A stretch of DNA of 64,000 nt from positions 18,312,338-18,376,337 of the forward strand of contig NC_088228.1 of assembly GCF_036934945.1 (NCBI RefSeq), in the 5' to 3' direction. Each line of letters begins with the position of its first letter. The first letter of the stretch is position 1. Source of the DNA: Oncorhynchus masou masou (lineage: Eukaryota; Chordata; Actinopteri; Salmoniformes; Salmonidae). A model generated the notes under the pieces. That model did not search any database. It was not told where the DNA came from and saw only the letters and a list, made by a program, of their open reading frames with translations. Positions 1 to 10,300 of this stretch are shown here, piece by piece. The position numbers were made by a program, and so were the translations under genes.

Positions 1-36
1 TGACTTGCCTAGTTAAATAAAGAATAAATAAATAAA
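1..36 (+). mobile_element. 3' tail of a tRNA-derived SINE or its LINE partner (cut by window edge)
   Basis: The first 36 bases carry ACTTGCCTAGTTAAATAAAG followed by an AAATA repeat. This is the tail that also ends the SINE at 21945-22131 and appears reversed at 2066-2205. Only the last part is inside the window. Confidence 0.6.
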
Positions 37-1024
37 TTGTCTTGGCTGTGTGCTTAGGGTCAATGTCCTGTTGGAAGGTGAACCATTGCCCCAGTCTGAG
101 GTCCTGAGTGCTCTGGAGCCACTGAAAAACATCCCCACAGCACGATGCTGCCACCACCATGCTTCACCGCAGGGATGGTGTGAGGTTTCCTCCAGACATG
201 AAGCTTGGCATTCAGGCCAAAGAGTTGAATCTGGGTTTCAGACCAGAGAATCTCGTTTCTCATGGTCTGAGAGTCTTTAGGTGGCTTTTGGCAAACTCCA
301 AGCTGGCTGTCATGTGCCACTCTACCATAAAGGTCTGATTGGTGGAGTGCTGCAGAGATGGTTGTTCTTCTGGAAGGTTCTCCCATCTCCACAGAGGAAC
401 TCTGGAGCTTCTCGGGGAGAAGGTGACCAAGGCCCTTCTCCCCCGATTGCTCAGTTTGGCCGGGCAGCCAGCTCTAGGAAGAGTCTTGGTGGTTCCAAAC
501 TTCTTCAATTTAAGAATAATGGAGGCCACTGTGTTCTTGGGGACATTCAGTGCTGCATATTGTTTTTGACCATCCTTCCCCAAATCTGTGTCTAGACACA
601 ATCCTGTCTCGGAGCACTACGGACAATTCCTTAGATCTCATGGCTTGGCTTTTGCTCTGACAAACACGGTCAACTGTGGGATCTGATAGACAGGCGTGTG
701 CCTTTCCAAATCATGTCCAATCAAGAGAATTTACAACAGATGGACTCCCAACAAAATTGTAGAAACATCTCAAGGATGATCATTGGAAACAGGATGCACC
801 TGAACTCAATTTTGAGTCTCATAGAAAAGGGTCTGAATACTTATATAATAAGGGATTTCTGTTTTTATTTTTTATATTAAAAACCTGTTTTTGCTTTGTC
901 ATTATGGGGTACTGTGTGTAGATTGATGTGGAAAAAGTTAACTTAATCCATTTTAGATTAAGGCTGTGATGTAACACAATCTGGAAAAAGTCAAGGGGCC
1001 TGAATACTTTCCAAATGCACTGTA
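37..1024 (-). mobile_element. Decayed Tc1-like DNA transposon, transposase on minus strand
   Basis: Reversed fragments of a Tc1 transposase are legible in several frames. They include the helix-turn-helix part (KNTVASIILKLKKFGTTKTL, 601-260) and the KHGGGSIVLWGCFS block before the second catalytic aspartate (392-60). The right end is the inverted-repeat-like GAATACTTTCC...TGCACTGTA at about 1002-1024. The catalytic 3' part is truncated at the junction with the SINE tail at 36/37. Frameshifts separate the pieces, so it is inactive. Confidence 0.85.
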
Positions 1025-1069
1025 TGTCAAGTAAAAACCAATGATTGCACATTTCCAAAAAATGTAACA

Positions 1070-1197
1070 AAAAACACATTTACTTGAACAAGGTGCAGAT
1101 GCAAGGTTTGGTAACAGAATGGCAGTTTGTGCTGTTTGTGCCGTGATTCTGTTATCAAACTTTGCATCTGCACTGGTCTTCAAGTAAATGTGTTTTT
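1070..1197. repeat. Hairpin-forming inverted repeat
   Basis: Arms at 1070-1120 and 1146-1197 are near-perfect reverse complements (AACACATTTACTTGAA against TTCAAGTAAATGTGTT) with a 25-base spacer. It is compatible with a very small palindromic MITE. No coding content. Confidence 0.7.
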
Positions 1198-1966
1198 GTA
1201 CACATTTCTGTGGAAATTGTTAAGTTGTTCATGTGCAGAGTTGTAGTGTTTGTTGAACTTTGCTGTCATCGGTTTTTGCTTGACATACATTTTTAAAGTG
1301 AGAAATCTGAGTCAGTGTCACACCATTACCATGTAATTGCCCTAACCTCTAGCCTCTCTACTATAGAGGCTGGACCTGTATATCTGCTCTCGGGTGACAA
1401 AGCCTTGAATTTCTGGTGAATGAATCAACAGAAATTTGACGAAGGGCTGTGGTACTTTGCATCAGTAGCTTGAATATCTTATAGTATTCTGACTTGGTGA
1501 TGTGTGCATCAACATCATAGGCTGCTGGTTTAAGAGTCAAGAATGCACGATCATTGACCGGGGTACAGACAGATTTCTCTTCTGGAAGGTCATGGGTTAG
1601 TTTAGCCTCAGCCTAGCTTCCCACACAACATGTACAAATACCTACTTATTAAGGGAAGTGTGTGTAACAGGGTTATTCTACTTCTCTACATGCACAACTA
1701 GGCCTATAGTCTCCCTTGAGGTTAATTACTTTTTATGGAACAAAATCTCTTGGGAGGAAATCTAGCTCAAGTATAGTAGCAATGCTCTCAATGTGTTATG
1801 GAACCCAATCCTAGTTTTGAAGCATGAACACTGAGATAAGGCAAAGGGCTCGACAATTGCAGAAAGAGACACTAAGATGTGATCAAAACAACCACAGATG
1901 GTTGAATCACAGCCTTATGGATATAATCTGTTATCTCTTCAATTAAGCATTTGTGATGGTAGTAAT
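1198..1966. other. Non-coding stretch, no recognised feature
   Basis: No ORF, RNA or repeat boundary could be recognised. It may be upstream intergenic DNA of acsl3 or an intron behind an unseen 5' exon. Confidence 0.4.
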
Positions 1967-3173
1967 TAGAGGTTGACGATTAATCGGAATGGCCGATTTC
2001 AAGTTTTCATAACGCTATTTTTGGGCGCCGATTTGCAGATTTAAAAAATATATATATATTTTATACCTTTATTTAACTAGGCAAGTCAGTTAAGAACACA
2101 TTCTTATTTTCAATGACGGCCTAGGAACGGTGGGTTAACTGCCTCGTTCAGGGGCAGAACGACAGATTTTCACCTTGTCGGCTCGGGGGATCCATTCTTG
2201 CAACCGTACAGTTAACTAGTTCAATGCAATAACGACCTGCCTCTCTCGTTGCACTCCACAAGGAGTGCAGGAAGGTAAGTTGCTAGCTAGCATTAAACTT
2301 ATCTTATAAAACACAATCAAACAATCACTAGTTAACTACACATGGTTGATGATATTACTAGATATTATCTAGCGTGTCCTGCGTTGCATATAATCTGACT
2401 GAGCATACAAGTATCTGATTGATCGGTGGTAGGCAGAAGCAGGCACGTAAACATTCATTCAAACAGCACTTGCGTGCGTTTTGCCAGCAGCTCTTCGTTG
2501 TGCGTCAAGCATTGCGCTGTTTATGACTTCAAGCCTATCAACTCCCGAGATGAGGCTGGTGTAACCGATGTGAAATGGCTAGCTAGTTAGCGCGCGCTAA
2601 TAGCGTTTCAAACATCACTCGCTCTGAGGCTTCTAGTAGTTGTTCCCCTTGCTCTGCATGGGTAACGCTGCTTCGAGGGTGGCTGTTGTGTTACTGGTTC
2701 GAGCCCAGCGAGGAGAGAGACGGAAACTATACTGTTACACTGGCAATACTAAAGTGCCAATAGTCAAAGGTTAATGAAAAACAAATGGTATAGAGGGAAA
2801 TAGTCCTATAATAACTACAACCTAAAACTTCTTACCTGGGAATATTGAAGACTCATGTGAAAAGGAACCACCAGCTTTTATATGTTCTCATGTTCTGAGC
2901 AAGGAACTGAAACGTTAGCTTTCTAACATGGCACATAGTGCACTTTTTACTTCTCTTGCATTATTTAAACCAAATTGAACATGTTTCATTATTTACTTGA
3001 GGCGAAATTGATTTTATTGATGTATTATATTAGGTTAAACTAAGTGTTCATTCAGTATTGTTGTAATTGTCATTATTACAAATAAAATAAATTGGCCGAT
3101 TTAATCGGTATCTGCTTTTTGGTCCTCCAATAATCGGTATCGGCGGTGAACTATCATAATCGGTCGACCTCTA
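1967..3173 (+). mobile_element. hAT-type non-autonomous element, copy A (1.2 kb)
   Basis: Terminal inverted repeats TAGAGGTTGACGATTA and, at the right end, TAATCGGTCGACCTCTA. The 8 bp on either side are GTAGTAAT (1959-1966) and ATAGTAAC (3174-3181), 6 of 8 matching, as expected for a hAT-type target duplication. No transposase ORF. A second copy lies reversed at 42737-43892. Copy A holds about 140 bp of reversed SINE tail at 2066-2205 that copy B lacks. Confidence 0.8.
2066..2250 (-). mobile_element. tRNA-derived SINE remnant inside hAT-type copy A
   Basis: Read on the minus strand it gives a degenerate SINE head, then CTGTCGTTCTGCCCCTGAAC, GAAAATAAGAATGTGTTCTT and CTGACTTGCCTAGTTAAATA, ending in an AT-rich tail. 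The same order occurs in the SINE at 21945-22131. The head-like part (2205-2250) is also present in copy B, but the tail part is not. Confidence 0.65.
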
Positions 3174-3181
3174 ATAGTAAC

Positions 3182-4190
3182 ACCGTAAAGATAAGTACCA
3201 GATTCTACAAACCATAAACAATAGCATAGCCCCATGCACTGTAGTCTTATCTAGCAATAGTAGCCTAATAGTAGTAGTAGAAAATGTTGTTATTATTACA
3301 AAGAAGGTTGGTAGCACAGGTTGCCAATCTGTTTAATACCAAATAGAAATCGGGAATCCGCATTTGGGGAAAATCTTTAAATGCTGGACTAGACTGACAT
3401 GTTGTAGCCTATTGGGGAATGGGGAAATTCACGTTGTTAATATTTGAAGAAGTGTTGTTCTGATGTTAGGCCCAGGGTACAGTAGGCAATATTTTCTGAT
3501 AAGGTTTAGAGAGGTGTGGATGGACATGGGTAGGCCTAAAGTTTTTTGTTTGTTATTCCACTGCAATAGACCACGTATTTGTTTCCCAGCAGTGGCTGAA
3601 TATCCTTTGTAAACAGTTTGTTATTTCAACCACAGTTATGCTTTGTGTAACGGAGACCCACCAAGCCCAACCCAACCCCAGGTCGTATTTTTTAGGGAAC
3701 ATCGTAGTAAAACATTTTGCAACAGAAAACAAACATTTGTATTTCTTATTGGACAGGTTTAAATCGTCCCACCCTGTTTCTTCCATTTGGTGCCAAATGA
3801 ATGACCCACCCACCCCTGGCTTTTGTGTCCTTGTGCCAGAGAGAGCGAGAGAGGAAGTGAACAGGAATAGTGCTGCTGACCAAGGAAGAGGCTGAGGAGA
3901 GAATAGGGATGTGCCTCCTCCCCAGACATTGATTTATCACATTTTCCTGCCAGTCTACACCCTGTCCCTGCAGCTGGCTTGTACAGATAGTATACAGACC
4001 CAAACACAGGATGGTGCAAGATACACAACCCAACAATACAGTTTGGTAGAGCTTTGTCTGCATGCCATATTGTTGATTGGTTGTTGTTTTGTAGGTTCAC
4101 CGTTGATTAGGTGTTATCTGATACCTGCTTGCATAGCATGACTGCCAGTATTGGTACGTTACTAATGTTTTGTAACCTGACTCTTCTACC
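3182..4190. other. acsl3 upstream or intronic sequence
   Basis: No gene recognised. A block at about 3640-3780 is an inverted relative of 14380-14500 downstream of acsl3 and of about 26290-26360 (shared TTGCAAAATGTTTT and CCAATAAGAAA cores read on the minus strand here). It looks like an old MITE. Confidence 0.4.
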
Positions 4191-4196
4191 TAGCAG

Positions 4197-4354
4197 TGTC
4201 TGTTAGTCCGAGCAGATCCACCAAAGGGACCACCAGTGCATGAGAAGGAACACAACCAGTCTCCAAAAGAAGTATCTGGGTGTGTCCCTCACCCTTCCTG
4301 CCCTGCCCACCTCATCTGACTCCACCCCCTGACCCTTGAACCCTGACCTGCAAG
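4197..4354 (+). other. acsl3: Candidate acsl3 5'-UTR exon segment
   Basis: A pyrimidine-rich stretch ending in TAGCAG at 4191-4196 looks like a splice acceptor. The 158 bases to the ATG at 4355 could be the 5'-UTR part of the first coding exon. A promoter or upstream exon was not identified, so this is inference from the acceptor-like sequence only. Confidence 0.35.
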
Positions 4355-7300
4355 ATGAAACTGAAAGAGGACATGAACCCGCTGCTGCTGCAAGTCTTCC
4401 GCTCAGTGGTCTGGGTCTGCTCTTTCATTACCTTCCTGCCATGGTACTTCCTCTCGGGTGCCGACACCAACCTAGACCGGGCACGGCGGGTCAAGGCGCG
4501 GTCGGTGAGTGGGCGTCCAGCGGGCCCTTACCGGGCGACCAACCAAGCGGGCGGTATCCATCAGAAGCTGGTGTGGTCCTTGCACCTGGGGGTTGACACC
4601 CTGGACAAGGTGATGGTGCACGGGGCGACCAGGTTCCCAGAGAGGGACTGCCTGGGCACCAGAGAGGTGTTGAACGAGGAGGACGAGCTCCAACCCAACG
4701 GGAAGGTCTTCAAGAAGGTGAGGAAGAGAGGGGAAAAGTGGATTTGAATAGCTTTCTGGATGTAATGTGTGATATGTTGTGTTTTATGTTGTGCATGAGA
4801 AAGCCTCCTCACTACTGTTGCAGTAGTAGTAGGAGGACATTAGATGGCACTGTCTGACCACTTTTGAACGCTGCAGAGGTTGTGTATGACTCTGGTTTTT
4901 ATAGTTAATTCTGGGATAATAGTGCTGTCGGTGTGTGACTGTTTAGTAGCGCACTACTAGTATGTGTTATTTGTGAAGGTTATCCTAGGGGAGTATCAGT
5001 GGATGTCGTACGAGGAGACCTACCAGGCAGCAGTGTGTTTTGGCAGTGGTCTGGCTGCGCTGGGCCAGAGGCCTCAGTGTAACATCGCCATTTTCTGTGA
5101 GACCAGGGCTGAGTGGATGATAGCAGCACAGGCCTGCTTCATATACAACTTCCCATGTGAGTGGTTATGTGACAGACCGTAACACACATTATAACAGCAC
5201 AGAAACACACTCACACACCTTCTTTCGTAGGATGAATCTCTAACCCAGTGTGTTATTCTACCAGTGGTGACGTTGTACTCTACTCTGGGCGGAGCGGCCA
5301 TCGCCCACGGTCTCAATGAAACAGAGATCACCCACATCATCACCAGCAAAGACCTGCTGCACAGCCGTCTCAAGGTAGGCTCTGCTCGCCTTGTCCTGAT
5401 TACTTCCTGCGATGCCATATGAGACAGTACAAACTCCAGCCAGATATTGAAATATGCTCACATTTTAAATGGTGTTACCCCATGTCCTGTTATGGAGAAC
5501 TAGGTGGTTTATATTGAAAATATGCCCACATGTTATGAATACGTTCACCCATAAATATGCATTGGAACTAGGGCTGTTAACTTTAACGTGAGATGTTTAT
5601 CGGCTGAATGTTTTGGGATGCTGTTAATTGCGTTTCCATTTCTTCACCGCACGGATCCTTTTAAGCGTACGTGTTTCCGCACGGACCATTTTAAGAGCTG
5701 GAGATTGTGTGCCTCTAGCCACAATCATGTAGAAGTTACGCCAAATATTACCGGACCAATGTTTTTTCAACGGATTCGTGCGTGAGCCTCTCTTTTTTTG
5801 TTTGTTTTGTTTAGCTAGCAACCTGATAACTGACTAGTCCCCTGACTAGGCTATGCACATATTTGGCACAGGAAGAACTGAAAAAGAATAGGGATACTCA
5901 AAGAGATGCTTAAAATGTAGGCTGCATATGCAAGAGTGGTGTGTGTGAAGTTCTCTGAACAGTACAGATGGTTACAGTATTTTCATAAGTGTTGGACAAG
6001 TTTAACATTTCTTTGTATCCATAGAGCCAGTTCTTTTCTTTCCTATAGTCACACGTATTTACAATGCCTGACGTGTTAACAGTACTTAAAGCTGTGTGTG
6101 TGTGTGTATGTGTGTCTGTCCAACTGCAATGTAGTCGATCTCAAACACGCATTTGATTTACTCAGTCAATAGCTACTTACTCTTTCCTCCTCCCCTCTCC
6201 TCCCAGGCGATCCTGTTAGAGGTGCCTCGGCTGCAGCACATTATCGTGGTGGACAGTAAGCCAACCAGCTGGCCTGGCTTCCCCCGCGGCATCATGGTCC
6301 ACAACTTGGTCGCTGTGCAGGAGCTGGGCTCTCGACCTGACAACAGTAAGGCGGAGGGTGGGGGTGGGTAGGTTGTATGTTGGGGCCTATGTGATGTGTG
6401 ACACGGTATAGTACTTCTTCCCTGTGTTCTTAGTGACTCTGTACCCATATGGTGATATGTACCCTCTCTGTCATAGCTTATCAGATTGTATTAGCCCTGT
6501 GCGTGCGCTCTTGACAGAAAGATATCCGTACTCTGATGCTCCCGCATTGTGCAATGTTCTGACCGAAGGTCTTGGTCTGTGTGACCTCTAACCTCCCTGC
6601 TGCTCCCCTCTCCGTCTATGTGGCTGTGTGTAGTGGCGGTGGCACGCCGGCAGCCCCTGCCCTCTGACATCGCTGTCATCATGTACACCAGCGGCTCCAC
6701 CGGCATCCCCAAGGGTGTGATGATCTCCCATAGCAACATCATTGCGGGCATCACGGGCATGGCAGAGCGCATCCCAGACCTGGAGTACGTACAGAGCACT
6801 AGGGTGTCTTCTAGATTCCCTCTCTCTCAATGCCTCTTTCCCCTCATGTGCCCTGATCACTGTCTCTCTTTTTCTCTTTTCATTATTCTCTCTTTGCCAA
6901 CTTTTCCCCTATAGTATGTCAACCTCCCTCTCTCTCGTTCTCCTCTCGTCTCTCACCTCCTCAGCGTCTCCTTCCCTCTGTAGTATGTTGTGTGTCTGTA
7001 TGTTTGGCTGTTGAATAAAATTGTTTTGTTTCCATTCGTGCAGTGAGACAGACACCTACATTGGGTACCTACCGCTGGCTCATGTTCTGGAGCTCAGTGC
7101 AGAGATGGTGTGTATCTCTCACGGCTGCCGCATCGGATACTCCTCCCCACAGACGCTAGCAGACCAGGTACACACACACGCCAAGCACACACAAGCCAAG
7201 AAATAATCCCACGCATGCCAAGCACCACCACCAGATCTCTTCTAAGCTCTCTTCCTGTTCTCTGCCCTCTCACTGATCCACTCTCTTCTCTCTCCATCCC

Positions 7301-10300
7301 AGTCGACAAAGATTAAGAAGGGCAGTAAAGGAGACACCAGTGTTCTGAAGCCTACACTCATGGCTGCTGTACCTGTAAGCACCCAATCAGACCTCTTTTA
7401 CATGTCCTTGTCTCCAAAGCTACCATAAAATATATAAACGGTTAATATTAAACACCAGTGCAAATTCTATGACCTGAGTAAGATACACAGAACGTTTTGG
7501 CATGGCCCCTTTAATTGAAGTGGTATTTTTCCTCTTTCCTTCTCTGTCCCTCTGTCTCCCTCCTATAGGAAATCATGGATCGCATCTATAAGAATGTGAT
7601 GACCAAGGTGGAGGAGATGAGCAGTGTGCAGAGAACCCTGTTTGTGTTGGCCTACAACTATAAGATGGAACAGATGACCAAGGGCTACAGCACCCCGCTC
7701 TGTGACAGGTAACACACACCTGTTGCGCAGCAAAAAAACGAATGTGCAAGCACGTGCGCATACACACACACACACACACGCACACACAATGAGTAATGAT
7801 TGATAGACTATAATTCCACTTTTTCCCCTTTCACTTGCTCAGTGGTGCGCACAACACACAAACCAATACTCTCGATGTAGCTTGGGGCGTTGCTGTGGGG
7901 GGGTTCTTGCATTAAAAAGAAACATACGGTTCATACAGATTTTTATTGTGTGGTGAATGACTTGTTGTTTGCCTTGGTGTTATAGTTACAGTGCCATCAG
8001 AAAGTATTCATACCCCTTGACTTATTCCAATTTTTTTTTTATGAATTTGTATTAAAAAAATCCAAAGAACATAATTCCACTTTGACATTATGGGGTATTG
8101 TGTGTGTAGGCCTGTGACTAAAAAAATCTCAATGGAATTCATGTTTAATTCAGGCTGTAACACAACAAAATGTGGAAAAAGTCTGGGGTGTGAATATTTT
8201 CTGAAGGCTCTGTATCCTCTATCTCACTGTCATATCCTCTTTTCAGACTTATTTATTTTCTCTCTCCCCCCACCGCTCTCTCTCTCTCTCTCTCTCCAGT
8301 CTGGTGTTTAGGAAGGTGCGCTCGTTGTTAGGAGGTCACATGCGGGTGCTGTTGTCGGGCGGCGCGCCCCTTTCTGCCGCCACACAGCGCTTCATGAACA
8401 TCTGCCTCTGCTGTCCCGTGGGCCAGGGCTACGGCCTCACTGAGACCTGTGGAGCTGGCACCATCAGTGAGAGTAAGAGGGAGGGTTAGAGGGAAGGTAG
8501 ATGAAGGAGGTCTAATAAGGAGGGAGGGAGGGTAGGATGTAGACTCCCGCTGCCTAGGAGAGCGGGATGGGGCGTGATGGAGAGAAAGCCAAGTGATTGT
8601 AAACACTAGTGTGCTATGCTATTTTCTCACACTTATTTTTTCACTCTGTGTCAGTGTGGGACTACAGCACAGGCCGGGTCGGAGCTCCTCTGGTCTGCTC
8701 TGAGATCACCCTCAAGGACTGGGAAGAGGGTGAGTACATGGCATTGGGACTGTAGAATGGGTGATCGTAGGGGAGGGCTGGGAAGAGTACAGGTGAGACT
8801 GGAGGGTGGATTTCGGTGGGTTCGGCCAGGAGGTTGGAGGTTAGTGGGGTTGGGGGCTTGGGTGAATTGGAAGGGGTGGCACTGAAAATAGCCCTCATCT
8901 TCTTCTCCTTCTCTTCCCCAGGCGGTTACTACAGCACAGACAAGCCCAACCCAAGAGGTGAGATTGTGATCGGCGGGCCCAATGTGACCATGGGTTACTA
9001 CAAGAACGAGGTGAAGAACCGCGAGGACTTCTTCGTGGACAGCAACGGCCAGCGCTGGTTCTGTACAGGAGACATCGGGGAGCTCCACCCTGACGGCTGC
9101 CTCAAGATCATCGGTGACGAACCAGGCGACCAAGAGAACATTCTAGACTAGAGACCCCTATCTTAGGCGCAGAACATGTTGTCATCAGTAGTGGAAGGGG
9201 GATTGTGGTGTGTGTGTGTGTCTAACAATGTGTTCCTCTTGTGTAGACCGTAAGAAGGACCTGGTGAAGCTCCAGGCTGGGGAGTATGTGTCTCTGGGGA
9301 AGGTGGAGGCCATGCTGAAGAACTGCCCTTTCGTAGACAACATCTGTGCTTACGCAAACAGGTAATCATTGCACATATTACTTTATATGCTACCCGTGTG
9401 ACTAGACTCTATATAACACTCCCATACCTATTTATATGGATGGTGAAACTGACACTTTTAATTTGGCGCTTTACCTCAGCATTTTGGATTTGAGTTCAAA
9501 TGTCTCACAGTACAGAATGTCACCTTATATTTGAGGGTATTTTCATAAATATCTGTTTTACTGTTTAGAAATGAAAGCACTATTTGAAGGTGTTAAGACA
9601 AATGCACTTATATGTAGTCAAAAGTTGACTATTTGTTTCCACAGTCATTGCAGGCAATAACTACATCAAGCTTGTGACTGCATACTTGTCGGATGCATTT
9701 TCAGTTTGTTTGGGTTGTTTCGGATTATTTTTGTGCCCAATAGAAATGAACGGTAAATAATGTATTGAGACATTTTGGAGTCACTTTTATTGTAAATAAG
9801 AATATAATGTTTCTGAACACTTCTACATTAGTGTGGATGCTACCATGATTATGGATAATCATCATTGAATTGTGAATAAAAAGTGACTCCAAAATTACGC
9901 TACATTATTTAGCATTGGGCATGACATAATCTGAAACGCAAACCAAACCAACTGCAAATGCATCCCATAAATGTGTTGCGTGCTAGAAATTTGGGACCAA
10001 ATACTCAACTTTTGACTACTTTAATAAACTACAAGTGAATTTGTCCAAATACTTGAATCCTTCAAATGGGGAGACTAGATACATAGTGTATTTATTTCCA
10101 AACAGAAAACAGATGGGTGTGAAAACACCCTAAAATATAAGGTGACATTCTGTACTGTTGCCTCATATGAAACACTTGATCTCAAATCCAAAATGCTGGA
10201 GTACAGAACCAAATTAAAAGTTTTAGCGTCACTGTCCATATATATACTGTACATAGGGGATTTATTAGGATCCCCATTAGCTGCTGCCAAAGCATCACAT

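Noticed and set aside
8651..9133. 160-codon minus-strand ORF
   Set aside because: Lies antisense across acsl3 exons 8655-8729 and 8922-9113; the plus-strand frame has catalytic motifs and splice sites, so this is a shadow.
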